A DNA stretch of 46,945 nucleotides, taken from Alphaproteobacteria bacterium (GTDB lineage Bacteria; Pseudomonadota; Alphaproteobacteria; ATCC43930; CGMCC-115725). Position 1 is the stretch's first letter. Each line of letters begins with the position of its first letter. The stretch covers positions 1 through 46,945 of the forward strand of contig JASHOB010000239.1 of assembly GCA_030041335.1 (NCBI GenBank), read 5' to 3'. The position numbers and the translations under genes were made by a program. Positions 1 to 9,941 of this stretch are shown here, piece by piece. The notes below the pieces were generated by a model that was not told where the DNA came from, did no database searches, and saw only the letters and a list, made by a program, of their open reading frames with translations.

Positions 1-1662
1 CCGCCTCCGTACCGGTCCGATGAGCTTGTGTTCCTGGCGCTGGGGGGCGTCGGCGAGATCGGTATGAACTTGTCGCTATACGGTTATGGCGGCAAATGGC
101 TGATGATTGACTGCGGCATCACCTTCGCGGACGACACCATGCCGGGCGTCGACGTGGTGATGCCCGATCCCCGGTTCATCGCCGAGCGCGCCGACGACCT
201 CGTCGGCTTGATTGCGACCCATGCTCACGAAGATCATATCGGCGCCATTCCTTACCTGTGGAACCGGCTGCGATGCCCCGTCTATGCCACGCCATTCACC
301 GCTGCCGTATTGCGGCTGAAACTGATCGAGGCGGGTCTCGAGCATGAGGTCGAGATCATCGAAATACCGATGTCCGGCCGATTTAAGGTCGGTCCATTCG
401 ATCTCGAGCTCATCACCTTGACCCATTCCATCCCGGAGCCGAACGCGGTGGTGCTGCGCACGCCCTTGGGCGCGGTACTGCATACCGGCGATTGGAAATT
501 CGATCCCGACCCGTTGATTGGCGAAGTCAGCGACATGGCGGCGCTGCGGCGTCTGGGCGACGATGGCGTGCTCGCAATGATATGCGATTCGACGAATGCC
601 TTGAGACCGGGCGAATCGGGATCGGAGGCAAGCGTCCGGCACGCGCTGATCGACCTGGTCGGGCGCTGCGAGCAGCGTGTGGTGGTGGCGTGCTTTGCTT
701 CCAACGTCGCGCGGCTCTCCTCGGCGGCGGCGGCCGCTGCCGTCCACGATCGCCACGTGGCGCTCGTCGGCCGTTCCCTTTGGCGCATCGAACACGCCGC
801 GCGCGCGACCGGCTATCTCGAGGGGGTGGCGCCATTTCTCACCGACGAGGAGGCCGCCTTTTTGCCGCGCGACAAAGTGCTGTTGATTTGCACCGGCAGC
901 CAAGGGGAACCGCGCTCCGCGCTCGCCCGCATTGCCGACGACGATCATCCCGAGATCGTGTTGGAGGAGGGCGACACGGTGATCTTCTCGTCGCGCATCA
1001 TTCCGGGAAACGAGCGCGCGATCGGTCGTCTGCAGAACAAGCTCGCGGGGCTGGGCGTCGCGATCATCACGGAACAGGACGCGCCGGTCCATGTCTCAGG
1101 CCATCCGGCACAAGATGAATTGTTGCGCATGTATCAGACCGTCCGGCCCCGCATCGCCGTGCCGGTGCATGGTGAGACCCGGCACCTCCTTGCCCAAGCG
1201 CGGCTGGCCGAGCATTGCCAGGTGCCGCAGACGGTGGTGACCCGCAATGGCGAGATGATCAAGCTCGCGCCTGGCCCGGCGCAGGCGGTCGGCGACGTGT
1301 CGGTCGGGCGCCTGGTCGTCGACGGGACGCAGCTGATCGCCGCCTCGAGCGAAGCGATCAAGAGCCGCCAGCGGCTCGTCTTCAACGGCGCGGTGCTGGC
1401 GTCCTTGGTGCTGGACCGGAACGGCGCGCTCAAGGTGGCACCGCAAGTCACCGTGCACGGGCTGGGCGATGACGAGGCCGACGATATCGGCATTCGGCTC
1501 GGCGCGCGCGTCGCCGAGGCGCTGGCGGAGCTGTCGCTTCGCGACCGTCGGGACGACGAGGCGGTGCGCGAGGCGGCGCGCCTCGCTCTGCGCCGTTCGC
1601 TCAAGGCCTGGCACGGCAAGCGTCCAGTGACCGAAATCCATTTGGCGCGGATCGAGGATTGA
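1..1662 (+). CDS. rnj: Ribonuclease J (5' end outside the window)
   Basis: RNase J is a cytoplasmic metallo-beta-lactamase/beta-CASP enzyme that degrades and matures RNA. The reading frame is open from base 1 and the N-terminal DELVFLxLGGxGEIGMN block typical of the family begins before the first possible start in the window (GTG at 28), so the true start lies to the left and the gene is 5'-partial. The zinc-binding HAHEDH motif is at 220-237 and the beta-CASP HVSGH motif follows near 1090-1105. The visible length, about 553 codons, is close to a whole RNase J of about 555 residues, so only a few codons are missing. The region following, before the DUF1467 gene (1663-1844), has no convincing gene. 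Identification is secure; the exact start is not visible. Confidence 0.96.
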   Translation, partial: PPPYRSDELVFLALGGVGEIGMNLSLYGYGGKWLMIDCGITFADDTMPGVDVVMPDPRFIAERADDLVGLIATHAHEDHIGAIPYLWNRLRCPVYATPFTAAVLRLKLIEAGLEHEVEIIEIPMSGRFKVGPFDLELITLTHSIPEPNAVVLRTPLGAVLHTGDWKFDPDPLIGEVSDMAALRRLGDDGVLAMICDSTNALRPGESGSEASVRHALIDLVGRCEQRVVVACFASNVARLSSAAAAAAVHDRHVALVGRSLWRIEHAARATGYLEGVAPFLTDEEAAFLPRDKVLLICTGSQGEPRSALARIADDDHPEIVLEEGDTVIFSSRIIPGNERAIGRLQNKLAGLGVAIITEQDAPVHVSGHPAQDELLRMYQTVRPRIAVPVHGETRHLLAQARLAEHCQVPQTVVTRNGEMIKLAPGPAQAVGDVSVGRLVVDGTQLIAASSEAIKSRQRLVFNGAVLASLVLDRNGALKVAPQVTVHGLGDDEADDIGIRLGARVAEALAELSLRDRRDDEAVREAARLALRRSLKAWHGKRPVTEIHLARIED

Positions 1663-1844
1663 TCACGAAGGTCTGGGCCCGATTGCGCTCGATGCCGCTC
1701 GGGACGATGCTGCGCCGGGGAGGTGGCGCACTTGCCACAGGCCGTGCAACTCTCAGGCGACGCTGGGTCGCCAACATTGGCCTGGCCGGTTTGGCAAAAT
1801 AGCGCCTCGGCGTGTCCCAACACCCGATCAGGACCAACATTGCG

Positions 1845-2087
1845 ATGAGCTGGGTTGAGGGTGTCGTCGTCTATCTGCTGGTCTGGTGGGTGGTGATCTT
1901 CGCCATCCTGCCCTGGGGCGCGCGGCCGCCCGCCGAAGGGCAACTGGTGCCCGGGCAAGCGCGTGGCGCACCGGCGCGGCCGCGCCTCTGGCTCAAGGCC
2001 GGCGTCACGACCTTGGTCGCGGCGGTGATCTGGCTTATCATCTGGATGATCGTTCATTCCGATCTCATCAGCTTTCGTGGGGCTTGA
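1845..2087 (+). CDS. DUF1467 family small membrane protein
   Basis: This is an 80-residue protein of unknown function with two predicted membrane segments (about residues 4-22 and 55-75) separated by a short basic, Pro/Ala-rich loop. The conserved SWVxGxVVYLLxWWVVxFAxLPWG start and the APARPRLWxKA loop are what I recognise as DUF1467, which in alphaproteobacteria commonly sits between rnj and proS, as here. I chose ATG 1845 because an AGGA lies 11 bases upstream and it begins at the conserved MSWV; a GTG at 1812 is in frame but lacks a ribosome site. The next gene (tag) starts five bases after its stop, so the two are probably co-transcribed. No function is known. Confidence 0.88.
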   Translation: MSWVEGVVVYLLVWWVVIFAILPWGARPPAEGQLVPGQARGAPARPRLWLKAGVTTLVAAVIWLIIWMIVHSDLISFRGA

Positions 2088-2091
2088 GAGC

Positions 2092-2640
2092 ATGGCTTCG
2101 GGCTATTGTGCGGCGGCGCCGGGACATCCGCTCCATGGACCGTACCACGATACCGAATATGGGTTTCCCGCGCGCGACGACGCCGTGCTGTTCGAGCGGC
2201 TGGCGCTCGAGATCAATCAAGCCGGCCTTTCCTGGCTGACTATTCTCAAAAAGCGCGCGGCTTTCCTCGAGGCCTTCGACGGCTTCGAGATCGACCGGGT
2301 TGCCGACTACAAGGCGCGCGATGTCAAACGCCTCTTGGGTAATGCCGGCATCGTTCGCAATCGGCTTAAGATCGAAGCGGTCATTGAAAACGCCAAGCGC
2401 ATCCAAAAGATTCGCGAGGAGAATGGCGGCTTTGCGGCATGGTTAGACCACCATCATCCTTTATCTAAAGAGGGTTGGGTAAAGCTCTTCAAACAGAACT
2501 TCCGCTTCACGGGTGGCGAGATCGTGAGAGAATTTCTCGTAAGCCTGGGGTATTTGCCTGGCGCGCATGAACCCGATTGTCCGGTTTATGCCAAAATCGT
2601 GCGGCTCCACCCGCCTTGGGCCCAAAAGCAAAAGAAATAA
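2092..2640 (+). CDS. tag: DNA-3-methyladenine glycosylase I
   Basis: Tag excises 3-methyladenine from alkylated DNA, starting base excision repair. The 182-residue protein has the family blocks in order: the N-terminal Cys followed by PLHGPYHDTEYGFP, then EINQAGLSWLTILKKR (containing the conserved Glu and the helix-hairpin region), and the C-terminal GxHEPDCP segment. Cys near the N-terminus, His of YHD, and His/Cys of HEPDC fit the Zn snap that joins the termini in Tag. ATG 2092 is chosen over GTG 2077 because the protein then begins at the usual MxxxYC and does not overlap the DUF1467 gene. It is an insertion into the usual rnj/DUF1467/proS order. A hairpin at 2675-2703 follows. Confidence 0.93.
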   Translation: MASGYCAAAPGHPLHGPYHDTEYGFPARDDAVLFERLALEINQAGLSWLTILKKRAAFLEAFDGFEIDRVADYKARDVKRLLGNAGIVRNRLKIEAVIENAKRIQKIREENGGFAAWLDHHHPLSKEGWVKLFKQNFRFTGGEIVREFLVSLGYLPGAHEPDCPVYAKIVRLHPPWAQKQKK

Positions 2641-2980
2641 TAATTTCAGCGTGTTAAGGTAGGACCCTAAAGCAAAGAGGCAAGACACGCGGTCTCGCCT
2701 CTTGCTAGATCTCGATCCTCTCGTCGAGCGGACCCCCGGACCTCCGCTCGATTCCTCCCCAAACTTGGGCCCTGGTAGCTCTAAACACCGCAAGCGTCCA
2801 GCGGTGGGCAATATACCCGGATCAACACTTGCCGTCACGAAGATTATGAGCGCCTGCCTCGTTTTTTGCCGAATATTTCGTTGGGATTATTAAAATCCTG
2901 AGAGAAGTTTGCGCGGTTCTGGCAATAGACAGGCAGGTGAGGCTTTTCTACATTCCCTGCTGCCATTCTGGCGAGGTCTC
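2641..2980. other. Intergenic region tag-proS
   Basis: A 340-base stretch without a convincing gene. It contains the hairpin at 2675-2703 and a possible proS promoter: TTGCCG at 2866-2871 and TATTAA at 2888-2893, 16 bases apart. The stretch from about 2830 to 2900 is more AT-rich than its neighbours, as expected of a promoter. Short open frames here have no recognisable content. Confidence 0.4.
2675..2703 (+). terminator. Hairpin after tag
   Basis: A 12-bp stem with one A/C mismatch (arms 2675-2686 and 2692-2703) closes a 5-base loop, 35 bases after the tag stop codon. There is no strong T-run after it, so it may act as a weak or Rho-assisted terminator or as an RNA-stabilising 3' hairpin. 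It separates the rnj-tag group from proS. Confidence 0.45.
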
Positions 2981-4300
2981 ATGCGGCTTTCGACCTATTT
3001 TTTGCCGCTTCTGCGAGAAAATCCGACGGAAGCGCAGATTGTTTCGCACCGGCTGATGTTGCGTTCCGGGATGATTCGTCAATCGAGTGCCGGCATCTAT
3101 TCCTGGCTGCCCTTCGGTCTTCGGGTATTGCGCAAGATCGAGAACATCGTTCGGGACGAGCAGAACAGGGCGGGCGCACAGGAGCTGCTGATGCCGACGA
3201 TACAGCCGGCCGAATTATGGCGGGAAAGCGGCCGCTACGACGATTACGGCGATGAAATGCTCCGGATTCGGGACCGGCACGAGCGCGACATGCTTTATGG
3301 TCCGACCAACGAGGAACTGATCACGGATATATTCCGCCAGAACATCAAAAGCTATCGTGACCTGCCGAAGAATCTCTATCACATTCAGTGGAAGTTTCGC
3401 GACGAGGTGCGCCCGCGCTTCGGCGTCATGCGCGGGCGCGAGTTTCTGATGAAGGACGCCTATTCCTTTGACCTCGACCTTGCCGGCGCCCGGCGCTCCT
3501 ACAACAAGATGTTTCTCGCCTATCTCCGCACCTTCGCCCGCCTGGGATTGAAGGCGATCCCGATGCGCGCCGACACCGGACCGATCGGCGGCGATCTCAG
3601 CCACGAATTCATAATTTTGGCCGATACCGGCGAATCCCAGGTCTATTGCGATAAGGCATGGCTTAATACCGACATTCTTTCCAGCAATGTCGAGTATGAC
3701 GGCGATCTTCAGCCTTTCTTCCAGCGGTGGACCGCGCTCTATGCGGCGACCGAGGAGAAGCATGATGTCGCCAATAGTCCGATTCCGGCCGCCGACCTGC
3801 TGGCCGCACGGGGCATCGAGGTCGGACAGATCTTCTACCTCGGAACCAAATATTCGAGACCCATGAATGCGGTCGTGGCCGGTCCCGATGGCGAGCAAAT
3901 CGTCGCGGAGATGGGGTGTTATGGCATCGGCGTGTCCCGGCTGACCGGCGCCATCATCGAAGCGAGCCATGATGATTCCGGGATCATCTGGCCAGAGAGC
4001 GTCGCGCCGTTTCATGCCGGTCTGATCAATCTGCGCGCCGGCGACAGCGCCTCAACCGCTGCGGCAGACGGCCTTTACGCGGCGTTACTCAAAGCAGGCA
4101 TCGACGCGCTATACGACGACCGCGCCGAATCGCCGGGCGTTAAGTTCGCCGCGATGGATTTGATCGGGTTACCGTGGCAGCTCGTCGTGGGACCGCGCAG
4201 CCTGCAAAGGGGCGTGGTCGAAGTGAAGAATCGCCGCAGCGGTCAGCGCGAGGACATGACCGCCGAAGCGGCGATCAATCGTCTCCGGGCCGGTCTGTGA
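2981..4300 (+). CDS. proS: Prolyl-tRNA synthetase (short alphaproteobacterial form)
   Basis: ProRS charges tRNA-Pro. The 439-residue protein shows class II synthetase motifs: motif 1 around residues 35-75 ([20 protein letters not shown]), motif 2 around residues 145-160 ([21 protein letters not shown]), and motif 3 near residue 320 ([10 protein letters not shown]). The C-terminal anticodon-binding domain follows ([10 protein letters not shown]). At about 440 residues it lacks the roughly 180-residue INS editing domain of the E. coli enzyme, as is normal in alphaproteobacteria, so mischarged Ala-tRNA-Pro must be cleared otherwise. ATG 2981 is chosen because it starts the conserved MRLSxYFLP; an upstream in-frame start at 2909 adds only unconserved sequence. 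Its stop overlaps the lolC start in a GTGA tetranucleotide, indicating coupled translation. Confidence 0.97.
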   Translation: MRLSTYFLPLLRENPTEAQIVSHRLMLRSGMIRQSSAGIYSWLPFGLRVLRKIENIVRDEQNRAGAQELLMPTIQPAELWRESGRYDDYGDEMLRIRDRHERDMLYGPTNEELITDIFRQNIKSYRDLPKNLYHIQWKFRDEVRPRFGVMRGREFLMKDAYSFDLDLAGARRSYNKMFLAYLRTFARLGLKAIPMRADTGPIGGDLSHEFIILADTGESQVYCDKAWLNTDILSSNVEYDGDLQPFFQRWTALYAATEEKHDVANSPIPAADLLAARGIEVGQIFYLGTKYSRPMNAVVAGPDGEQIVAEMGCYGIGVSRLTGAIIEASHDDSGIIWPESVAPFHAGLINLRAGDSASTAAADGLYAALLKAGIDALYDDRAESPGVKFAAMDLIGLPWQLVVGPRSLQRGVVEVKNRRSGQREDMTAEAAINRLRAGL

Positions 4301-5541
4301 TCTTCGGCAGCTTTGAACGCATGGTCGCGTTCCGCTATTTGCGGGCGCGGCGGGCGGAAGGCTTCGTCTCCGTCATCGCGATCTTTTCACTCTTGGGCAT
4401 CATGCTCGGTGTCGCGACGCTGATCATCGTAATGTCGGTAATGAACGGGTTCCGGGTCGAGTTCGTGAACCACATCCTGGGCATCGAAGGCCACTTAGCG
4501 GTGATGTCGGCAACCGGCCCGCTCGCGAATTTCGAAGGGCTTGAACAGCAGATTCGCGCCGTACCGGGCATCGTCGCGGCCCGCCCCCAGGTGGAAGGGC
4601 AGGTGCTTGCCAGCACCGGACACGCCTCGACCGGCGTCCTGGTCCGGGGCATGCGCGCGGCCGACATCGAGCGGCAGCCCCTCCTCGCCAACGCCATCGA
4701 TCCGACGGCGCTGGCGCAGTTCAAGGACGACGGGGTTATTGTCGGCGTTCGGCTCGCCCAGCGGCTTGGCGTTGCGCCGGGGGCCCAGGTCACCATCGTC
4801 TCGCCCAACGGCAATGCCACGGCCTTCGGCACCATGCCCCGCATCAAGAGCTATCGCATCGTCGGCCTGTTCGACCTCGGCATGTTCCAATACGACAACA
4901 ACATGATCCTGATGCCGTTGGCGCAGGCGCAGCTCTTTTTCAACACCGGAAACGGGGTTGATAGTATCGAAGTCTTCGCACAAGACCCCGATCATCTCGA
5001 CGCGCAACGTGCCGCTCTCGACCAGATCATCGGCCCCGCGGCGCGCATCGTCGATTGGCGCCAGACGCAGGCGAGCTATATCAACGCAATCGAGATTGAG
5101 CGCAACGTCATGTTCCTCATCTTGAGCCTGATCATTCTGGTGGCGGCCTTCAACATTATCTCGGGCATGATCATGATGGTGAAAGACAAGGGGCGCGATA
5201 TCGCCATCCTGCGCACCATGGGCGCCACTCGTGGCATGATCTTGCGCATCTTCATCCTCAGTGGTGCATCAATCGGCGTGGTCGGCACCTTCCTTGGCTT
5301 CGTCATCGGCACCGAGTTCGCGCTCCACATCGAGGCCATCCGCCAATTCGTGCAGGACATTGTCGGCGTCAATCTGTTTTCGGCTGAGATGTATTTCTTC
5401 ACGCGGATTCCGGCGCGCGTCTATGCCGCGGACGTGGTGACCGTGGTCGCCATGGCGTTCGCGTTGTCGTTCCTGGCGACCCTTTACCCCTCATGGCGCG
5501 CGGCGCGGCTCGATCCAGTGGAAGCGCTCCGCTATGAGTGA
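4297..5541 (+). CDS. lolC: Lipoprotein-releasing ABC transporter permease (LolC/LolE type)
   Basis: This inner-membrane permease works with LolD to extract outer-membrane lipoproteins and hand them to LolA. The 414-residue protein has one N-terminal membrane segment (about 25-50), a large periplasmic MacB-type domain (about 55-265) and three C-terminal segments (about 270-300, 320-350, 375-405), the FtsX/LolC topology. Only one permease gene is present, so the transporter is probably a homodimer (the combined LolF type described in alphaproteobacteria) rather than a LolC-LolE pair. The start is taken as GTG 4297, overlapping the proS stop, since translation then begins with the conserved [22 protein letters not shown] 4321 is an alternative. 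The stop overlaps lolD, again by four bases. Confidence 0.94.
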   Translation: MIFGSFERMVAFRYLRARRAEGFVSVIAIFSLLGIMLGVATLIIVMSVMNGFRVEFVNHILGIEGHLAVMSATGPLANFEGLEQQIRAVPGIVAARPQVEGQVLASTGHASTGVLVRGMRAADIERQPLLANAIDPTALAQFKDDGVIVGVRLAQRLGVAPGAQVTIVSPNGNATAFGTMPRIKSYRIVGLFDLGMFQYDNNMILMPLAQAQLFFNTGNGVDSIEVFAQDPDHLDAQRAALDQIIGPAARIVDWRQTQASYINAIEIERNVMFLILSLIILVAAFNIISGMIMMVKDKGRDIAILRTMGATRGMILRIFILSGASIGVVGTFLGFVIGTEFALHIEAIRQFVQDIVGVNLFSAEMYFFTRIPARVYAADVVTVVAMAFALSFLATLYPSWRAARLDPVEALRYE

Positions 5542-6239
5542 ACGATATGGCTGAGGCGATACCGGCGCTGGAGCTGCGCCAGGTCATACGGACCTATCGC
5601 CAAGGCGGCAACGCGCTCGAAGTGCTGCGCGGCGCGAGCCTCGCCATCAGGCCCGGCGAGATCGTCGCGCTGGTTGGTCCGTCTGGGGCCGGCAAGTCGA
5701 CGCTGCTGCACACCGCCGGCCTCCTGGAGCGGCCTGACGGCGGCGAAGTACTGATCGATGGCCTGGCGTGCGGCGATCTGGGCGACACCGAGCGCACGGC
5801 GCTGCGGCGCGCCCATCTCGGTTTCGTCTATCAGTTCCACCACCTGCTGCCGGAATTTTCGGCGCTCGAAAATATCATGCTGCCGCAGATGATTGCCGGA
5901 CTTGCCCGATCCGAGGCACGGCAGCGGGCGACGGCATTGCTGCGCATGGTCGGGCTGGAGGCACGGGCGATGCACCGCCCCGCGCGTCTCTCCGGTGGCG
6001 AGCAGCAACGCGTCGCCATCGTCCGCGCGCTCGCCAATGCGCCACGTGTCATGCTGGGCGATGAGCCGACCGGCAATCTCGATCAGCATACCGCCGCAGA
6101 AGTAACAAACGCGCTCTTGGAGATCGTTCGCGGCACCGGGCTGGCGGCCCTGATTGCGACCCACAACCTTGACCTGGCGCGGCGCCTCGACCGTGTGCTT
6201 GCGCTCGAGGATGGACTCGTCGTAGAGCGCAGACTCTGA
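5538..6239 (+). CDS. lolD: Lipoprotein-releasing ABC transporter ATPase
   Basis: LolD is the cytoplasmic ATPase that drives lipoprotein release. The 233-residue protein contains Walker [10 protein letters not shown] (about 50-58), the Q-loop in [10 protein letters not shown] (about 97-106), signature LSGGEQQR (about 152-159), Walker B with catalytic Glu in [12 protein letters not shown] (about 172-183) and the H-loop His in IATHNLDLA (about 208). The [13 protein letters not shown] block is characteristic of LolD/MacB ATPases. GTG 5538 overlaps the lolC stop (GTGA); ATG 5547 is the alternative start. The proS-lolC-lolD genes thus form a tightly coupled operon that probably continues into dnaE 182 bases later. 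Confidence 0.95.
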   Translation: MNDMAEAIPALELRQVIRTYRQGGNALEVLRGASLAIRPGEIVALVGPSGAGKSTLLHTAGLLERPDGGEVLIDGLACGDLGDTERTALRRAHLGFVYQFHHLLPEFSALENIMLPQMIAGLARSEARQRATALLRMVGLEARAMHRPARLSGGEQQRVAIVRALANAPRVMLGDEPTGNLDQHTAAEVTNALLEIVRGTGLAALIATHNLDLARRLDRVLALEDGLVVERRL

Positions 6240-6421
6240 TCCAATCTCCTTAATGTCGATTCGTGTTGTGGTCAGGAACAGGGGTATGGGCGCGAAATCC
6301 AGTCAAAGATGGTTGCCGACCCGTCCGCGGCCTTGGTTAATTGCCGAGCCGGTCGACCGAGTGCAGATGTGCGGAAGGCCGACGTCTCGCACCACCCCCT
6401 GGTTTTGAGGCCTGATCCCCC

Positions 6422-9400
6422 ATGCCCATCGCCGACTTCATCCATCTCCACACCCATTCCGCCTATTCGCTTTCCACCGGGTCGATCAGGGTGAAGGAAC
6501 TGACCGCGCTCTGCAAACTGCATCGCATGCCGGCAGTGGCCATGACCGACACCGGCAACCTCTTCGGGGCACTCGAATTTGCCATGGCGGCGCGCGATGA
6601 CGGAGTGCAACCAATCATTGGCTGCGAGCTCGCCATCCGCCGTGCCGATCACGCTGCGCGCGGGCGTCTTGGCAAGCCGGCCCTCCCGGAGCCGGTGATA
6701 CTCCTGGTGCAGGATGAAGTGGGCTATCGCAATCTCCTTGCCTTGGTCAGCGCCTCCTATCTTGAAGGCGACGGTACCGAGACGGCACAAGTCGACCTCG
6801 ACAGGCTGGCGCGGCACGGCGAGGGACTGATTCTCCTGACGGGTGACGCAAGCGGACCGATCGGGCGGCCGCTCAACGAAGGACAGAACGAGGCGGCCGC
6901 GGCCATGCTGGCGCGGCTCGCGGAATTGTTCCCCGATCGGCTCTATGTCGAACTCATGCGCCACGGCGAGACCAACGAAGACCGCATCGAGGAGGCGTTG
7001 GTCGATCTTGCCTACGCACAGAACCTGCCGCTGGTGGCCACCAACAATGTCTACTTTGCGTCTCAGGATCTCTACGAAGCGCATGACGTGCTGATGTGCA
7101 TCGCCGACGGCACGACCATCAGCAACGGCGCGCGGCGAAAGTTGACGCCGCAGCATTACTTTAAATCGCCCGCGGAGATGCGGGTGCTGTTCGCCGATCT
7201 GCCGGAGGCTTGCGACAACACGCTGGTCATCGCCCAGCGATGCGCCTTCATGCCGGAGCCGCGCGCGCCGATCCTGCCACCTTTTCCGACCGCGGTCGGC
7301 GACGAAAGAAAGGCGTTGCGCGCCGAGGCGGTGACAGGCCTCGAGCGCCGTCTTGCCGCCGAGGTCTATGCCCCCCAAATGACCGATGCCGAGCGGAAGG
7401 CCGCCGCCAAACCTTATCGCGCGCGGCTCGATTACGAGCTTGGCGTCATCGAAAGCATGGGCTTCGCCGGTTATTTCCTAATTGTTGCGGAGTTCATTCA
7501 GTGGGCGAAGGCACAGGGCATCCCCGTCGGACCGGGACGGGGTTCCGGCGCCGGCTCGGTCGTGGCGTGGTCGCTGACGATCACCGACCTCGACCCGCTG
7601 CGCTTCGGCCTGCTGTTCGAGCGCTTCCTCAACCCGGAACGCGTGTCCATGCCGGATTTCGACATCGATTTCTGCCAGGACCGGCGCGATGAAGTGATTC
7701 GTCACGTGCAGGAGAAATACGGTGCCGACAAGGTGGCGCAGATCATCACTTTTGGCACCCTGCAGGCGCGCGCGGTGTTACGCGATGTCGGCCGCGTGCT
7801 CGAAATGCCTTACGGTCAAGTCGATCGCATCTGCAAGCTAGTGCCCAACAATCCGGCCGCGCCCGTCAAGCTCCATGCGGCCGTCGCGGGTGAACCGTTG
7901 TTGCAGCAAATGCGCGACAGCGACGAAACGGTCGCACGGCTCATCGAAATCGCCGGCAAACTTGAAGGGCTCTATCGCCATGCATCGACGCACGCCGCCG
8001 GCGTGGTGATTGGCGACCGGCCGCTTCAGGAGCTCGTGCCCCTCTATCGCGACCCTCGCTCGCCGCTGCCGGCAACACAATTCAACCTCAAATACGTCGA
8101 GACCGCGGGGCTGGTTAAGTTCGATTTCCTCGGCCTTACGACGTTGACCATTTTGGTGCGCGCTGTCGAACTGCTGAAACGGCGTGGCATCGAGCTTGAC
8201 CTCGCCAAGCTTCCGCTCGACGACAAGGACTCTTACGAATTGATGATGCGGGGCGACACGGTCGGCGTGTTCCAGCTCGAAGGTGCAGGGATGCGCGACA
8301 TGCTGCGAAAACTGCGGCCCGATCGCTTCGAGGACATCATCGCCGTGGTGGCGCTCTATCGGCCGGGCCCGATGGAGAACATTCCGCGCTACATCGCGGT
8401 GAAACACGGGGAAGAGAAGCCCGACTTCCTGCATGCGTCGCTCGAACCGATTCTCGCCGAGACCCATGGCATCATGGTTTATCAGGAACAGGTGATGCAG
8501 ATCGCGCAGGTTTTGTCGGGCTATTCGCTCGGCGGCGCGGACCTGCTGCGCCGGGCGATGGGCAAAAAAATCAAGGCGGAAATGGACGCGCAGCGAGCCG
8601 CCTTCATCGACGGCGCCACCAAAAACGGTGTGTCGGTGCAGCTCGCCGAGCACATATTCGGCCAGGTCGAGAAATTTGCGGGTTACGGTTTCAACAAATC
8701 ACACGCCGCGGCCTACGCCTTGATCGCCTACCAGACCGCATATTTTAAAGCCAATTATCCGGTCGAGTATCTCGCCGCATTCATGACCTACTGCATCGGC
8801 AATACCGACAAGCTCAACGTCTTCCGCCAGGAATGTGACCGGCTCGGGATCAAATTATTGCCTCCCGACATCAACCGTTCGGGCGTCGGGTTCATCGTGG
8901 AGAACACGCGCGACGGCGCGGCGATCCGTTACGCGCTTGCGGCAATAAAAGGCGTCGGCGCGCAATCGACCGCCCAGTTGGTCGCCGAACGCGAGGCCAA
9001 CGGCCCGTTCAAGGATCTGTTCGATTTTGCGCAGCGCCTCGATGTCAAGTTTCTGAGCAAACGCCAGCTCGAAAGCCTGGCAACGGCCGGAGCGTTCGAT
9101 GCGCTGACCCCAAATCGTGCGCAGGCTTTCGCTGCCGCGGAACTGCTGCTTCGCCATGCCGCTGCCGCGACGGAAGAACGGGTGACAAAACAAGTGAATC
9201 TCTTCGGCGAAAATGGGGCCGCGTTGTCCACCGTCCGGGCCTTGCCCGCGACGACCCAATGGCTGCCCGTCGAAAAATTGCAGCACGAGTTCGACGCCAT
9301 CGGATTTTACCTCTCCGCGCATCCGCTCGAAGCCTATGGCAAAAGCCTTGAACGGCTAGGCGTCGTCAAGGCTGCCGAACTTGCCCAGCGCATCGCCAGC

Positions 9401-9889
9401 GGCTCGACCCGGTGCAAGGTCGCGGGCATTGTGGTGGGCAAAAAGGAACGCAATTCCGCGCGCGGCAACCGCTTCGCCTTCGTGCAGCTCTCCGACCAAA
9501 GCGGCATGTTTGAAGTCACGGTGTTTTCGGACGTGCTGGGCCCGGCGCGGCCATATCTCGATTCGGGCTCCCCGCTGTTGCTTACCATCGACGGGCGAGA
9601 AGATGGCGACACGCTGCGGCTCACGGCACAGGAGATCGAGCCACTTGATCAGGCAGTGGCGCACGCCGCGGCCGGTCTGCGCATCCGCCTCGACAGCGCC
9701 GCGGCGGTACCGATGCTGGCGGCGCTCATGAGCAAGCAAACCGGCGGCAAAGGCCGCGTGTCGTTGGTCGTGCCAGTGTCAGACGCCCGCGAAGTGGAGA
9801 TCGTGCTGCCTCACGGCTTCAAAATCGGTCCCGGCATTCGCGGTGAAGTCCAGGCGGTCAACGGTGTGCTGGAGGTGTACGACATTTGA
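6422..9889 (+). CDS. dnaE: DNA polymerase III alpha subunit
   Basis: This is the replicative polymerase subunit. The 1155-residue protein starts with the PHP domain (HLHTHSAYS, residues 8-16, with the metal-binding HxH). The palm carries catalytic acidic residues in PDFDIDF (D412, D414) and KFDFLGL (D568). The fingers include SGYSLGGADLLRRAMGKK, a helix-hairpin region sits around GYGFNKSHAAAYALIAYQTA (residues about 755-775), and an OB fold follows around 980-1070. This is the DnaE1 type, not the ImuC/DnaE2 error-prone type, judged from its length and its conserved operon neighbours. ATG 6422 begins directly at the conserved FIHLHTHS. The 182-base leader has no clear promoter. The gene converges on the luciferase-like gene on the other strand. 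Confidence 0.97.
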   Translation: MPIADFIHLHTHSAYSLSTGSIRVKELTALCKLHRMPAVAMTDTGNLFGALEFAMAARDDGVQPIIGCELAIRRADHAARGRLGKPALPEPVILLVQDEVGYRNLLALVSASYLEGDGTETAQVDLDRLARHGEGLILLTGDASGPIGRPLNEGQNEAAAAMLARLAELFPDRLYVELMRHGETNEDRIEEALVDLAYAQNLPLVATNNVYFASQDLYEAHDVLMCIADGTTISNGARRKLTPQHYFKSPAEMRVLFADLPEACDNTLVIAQRCAFMPEPRAPILPPFPTAVGDERKALRAEAVTGLERRLAAEVYAPQMTDAERKAAAKPYRARLDYELGVIESMGFAGYFLIVAEFIQWAKAQGIPVGPGRGSGAGSVVAWSLTITDLDPLRFGLLFERFLNPERVSMPDFDIDFCQDRRDEVIRHVQEKYGADKVAQIITFGTLQARAVLRDVGRVLEMPYGQVDRICKLVPNNPAAPVKLHAAVAGEPLLQQMRDSDETVARLIEIAGKLEGLYRHASTHAAGVVIGDRPLQELVPLYRDPRSPLPATQFNLKYVETAGLVKFDFLGLTTLTILVRAVELLKRRGIELDLAKLPLDDKDSYELMMRGDTVGVFQLEGAGMRDMLRKLRPDRFEDIIAVVALYRPGPMENIPRYIAVKHGEEKPDFLHASLEPILAETHGIMVYQEQVMQIAQVLSGYSLGGADLLRRAMGKKIKAEMDAQRAAFIDGATKNGVSVQLAEHIFGQVEKFAGYGFNKSHAAAYALIAYQTAYFKANYPVEYLAAFMTYCIGNTDKLNVFRQECDRLGIKLLPPDINRSGVGFIVENTRDGAAIRYALAAIKGVGAQSTAQLVAEREANGPFKDLFDFAQRLDVKFLSKRQLESLATAGAFDALTPNRAQAFAAAELLLRHAAAATEERVTKQVNLFGENGAALSTVRALPATTQWLPVEKLQHEFDAIGFYLSAHPLEAYGKSLERLGVVKAAELAQRIASGSTRCKVAGIVVGKKERNSARGNRFAFVQLSDQSGMFEVTVFSDVLGPARPYLDSGSPLLLTIDGREDGDTLRLTAQEIEPLDQAVAHAAAGLRIRLDSAAAVPMLAALMSKQTGGKGRVSLVVPVSDAREVEIVLPHGFKIGPGIRGEVQAVNGVLEVYDI

Positions 9890-9894
9890 TTTGT

Positions 9895-9916
9895 GGCGGC
9901 AGAACGGCCCGCCGCC
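9895..9916. terminator. Possible hairpin between convergent genes
   Basis: GGCGGC (9895-9900) and GCCGCC (9911-9916) form a 6-bp GC stem with a 10-base loop just after the dnaE stop codon and before the stop of the facing gene. No T-run is present on either side, so it is a weak candidate for a shared terminator. Confidence 0.25.
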
Positions 9917-9941
9917 GCGGCGTGGCGATCGAGACCAGACG

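Noticed and set aside
1663-1844. Possible 47-codon frame after rnj starting at a TTG overlapping the rnj stop
   Set aside because: No ribosome site or conservation visible; treated as intergenic.
2741-2800. CGATTC stretch resembling a tRNA T-loop
   Set aside because: No matching T-stem, anticodon arm or acceptor stem can be folded around it.
6272-7378. Long minus-strand open frame (368 codons) opposite dnaE
   Set aside because: High-GC shadow frame: it lies across the conserved PHP domain of dnaE and its translation has no family signature.
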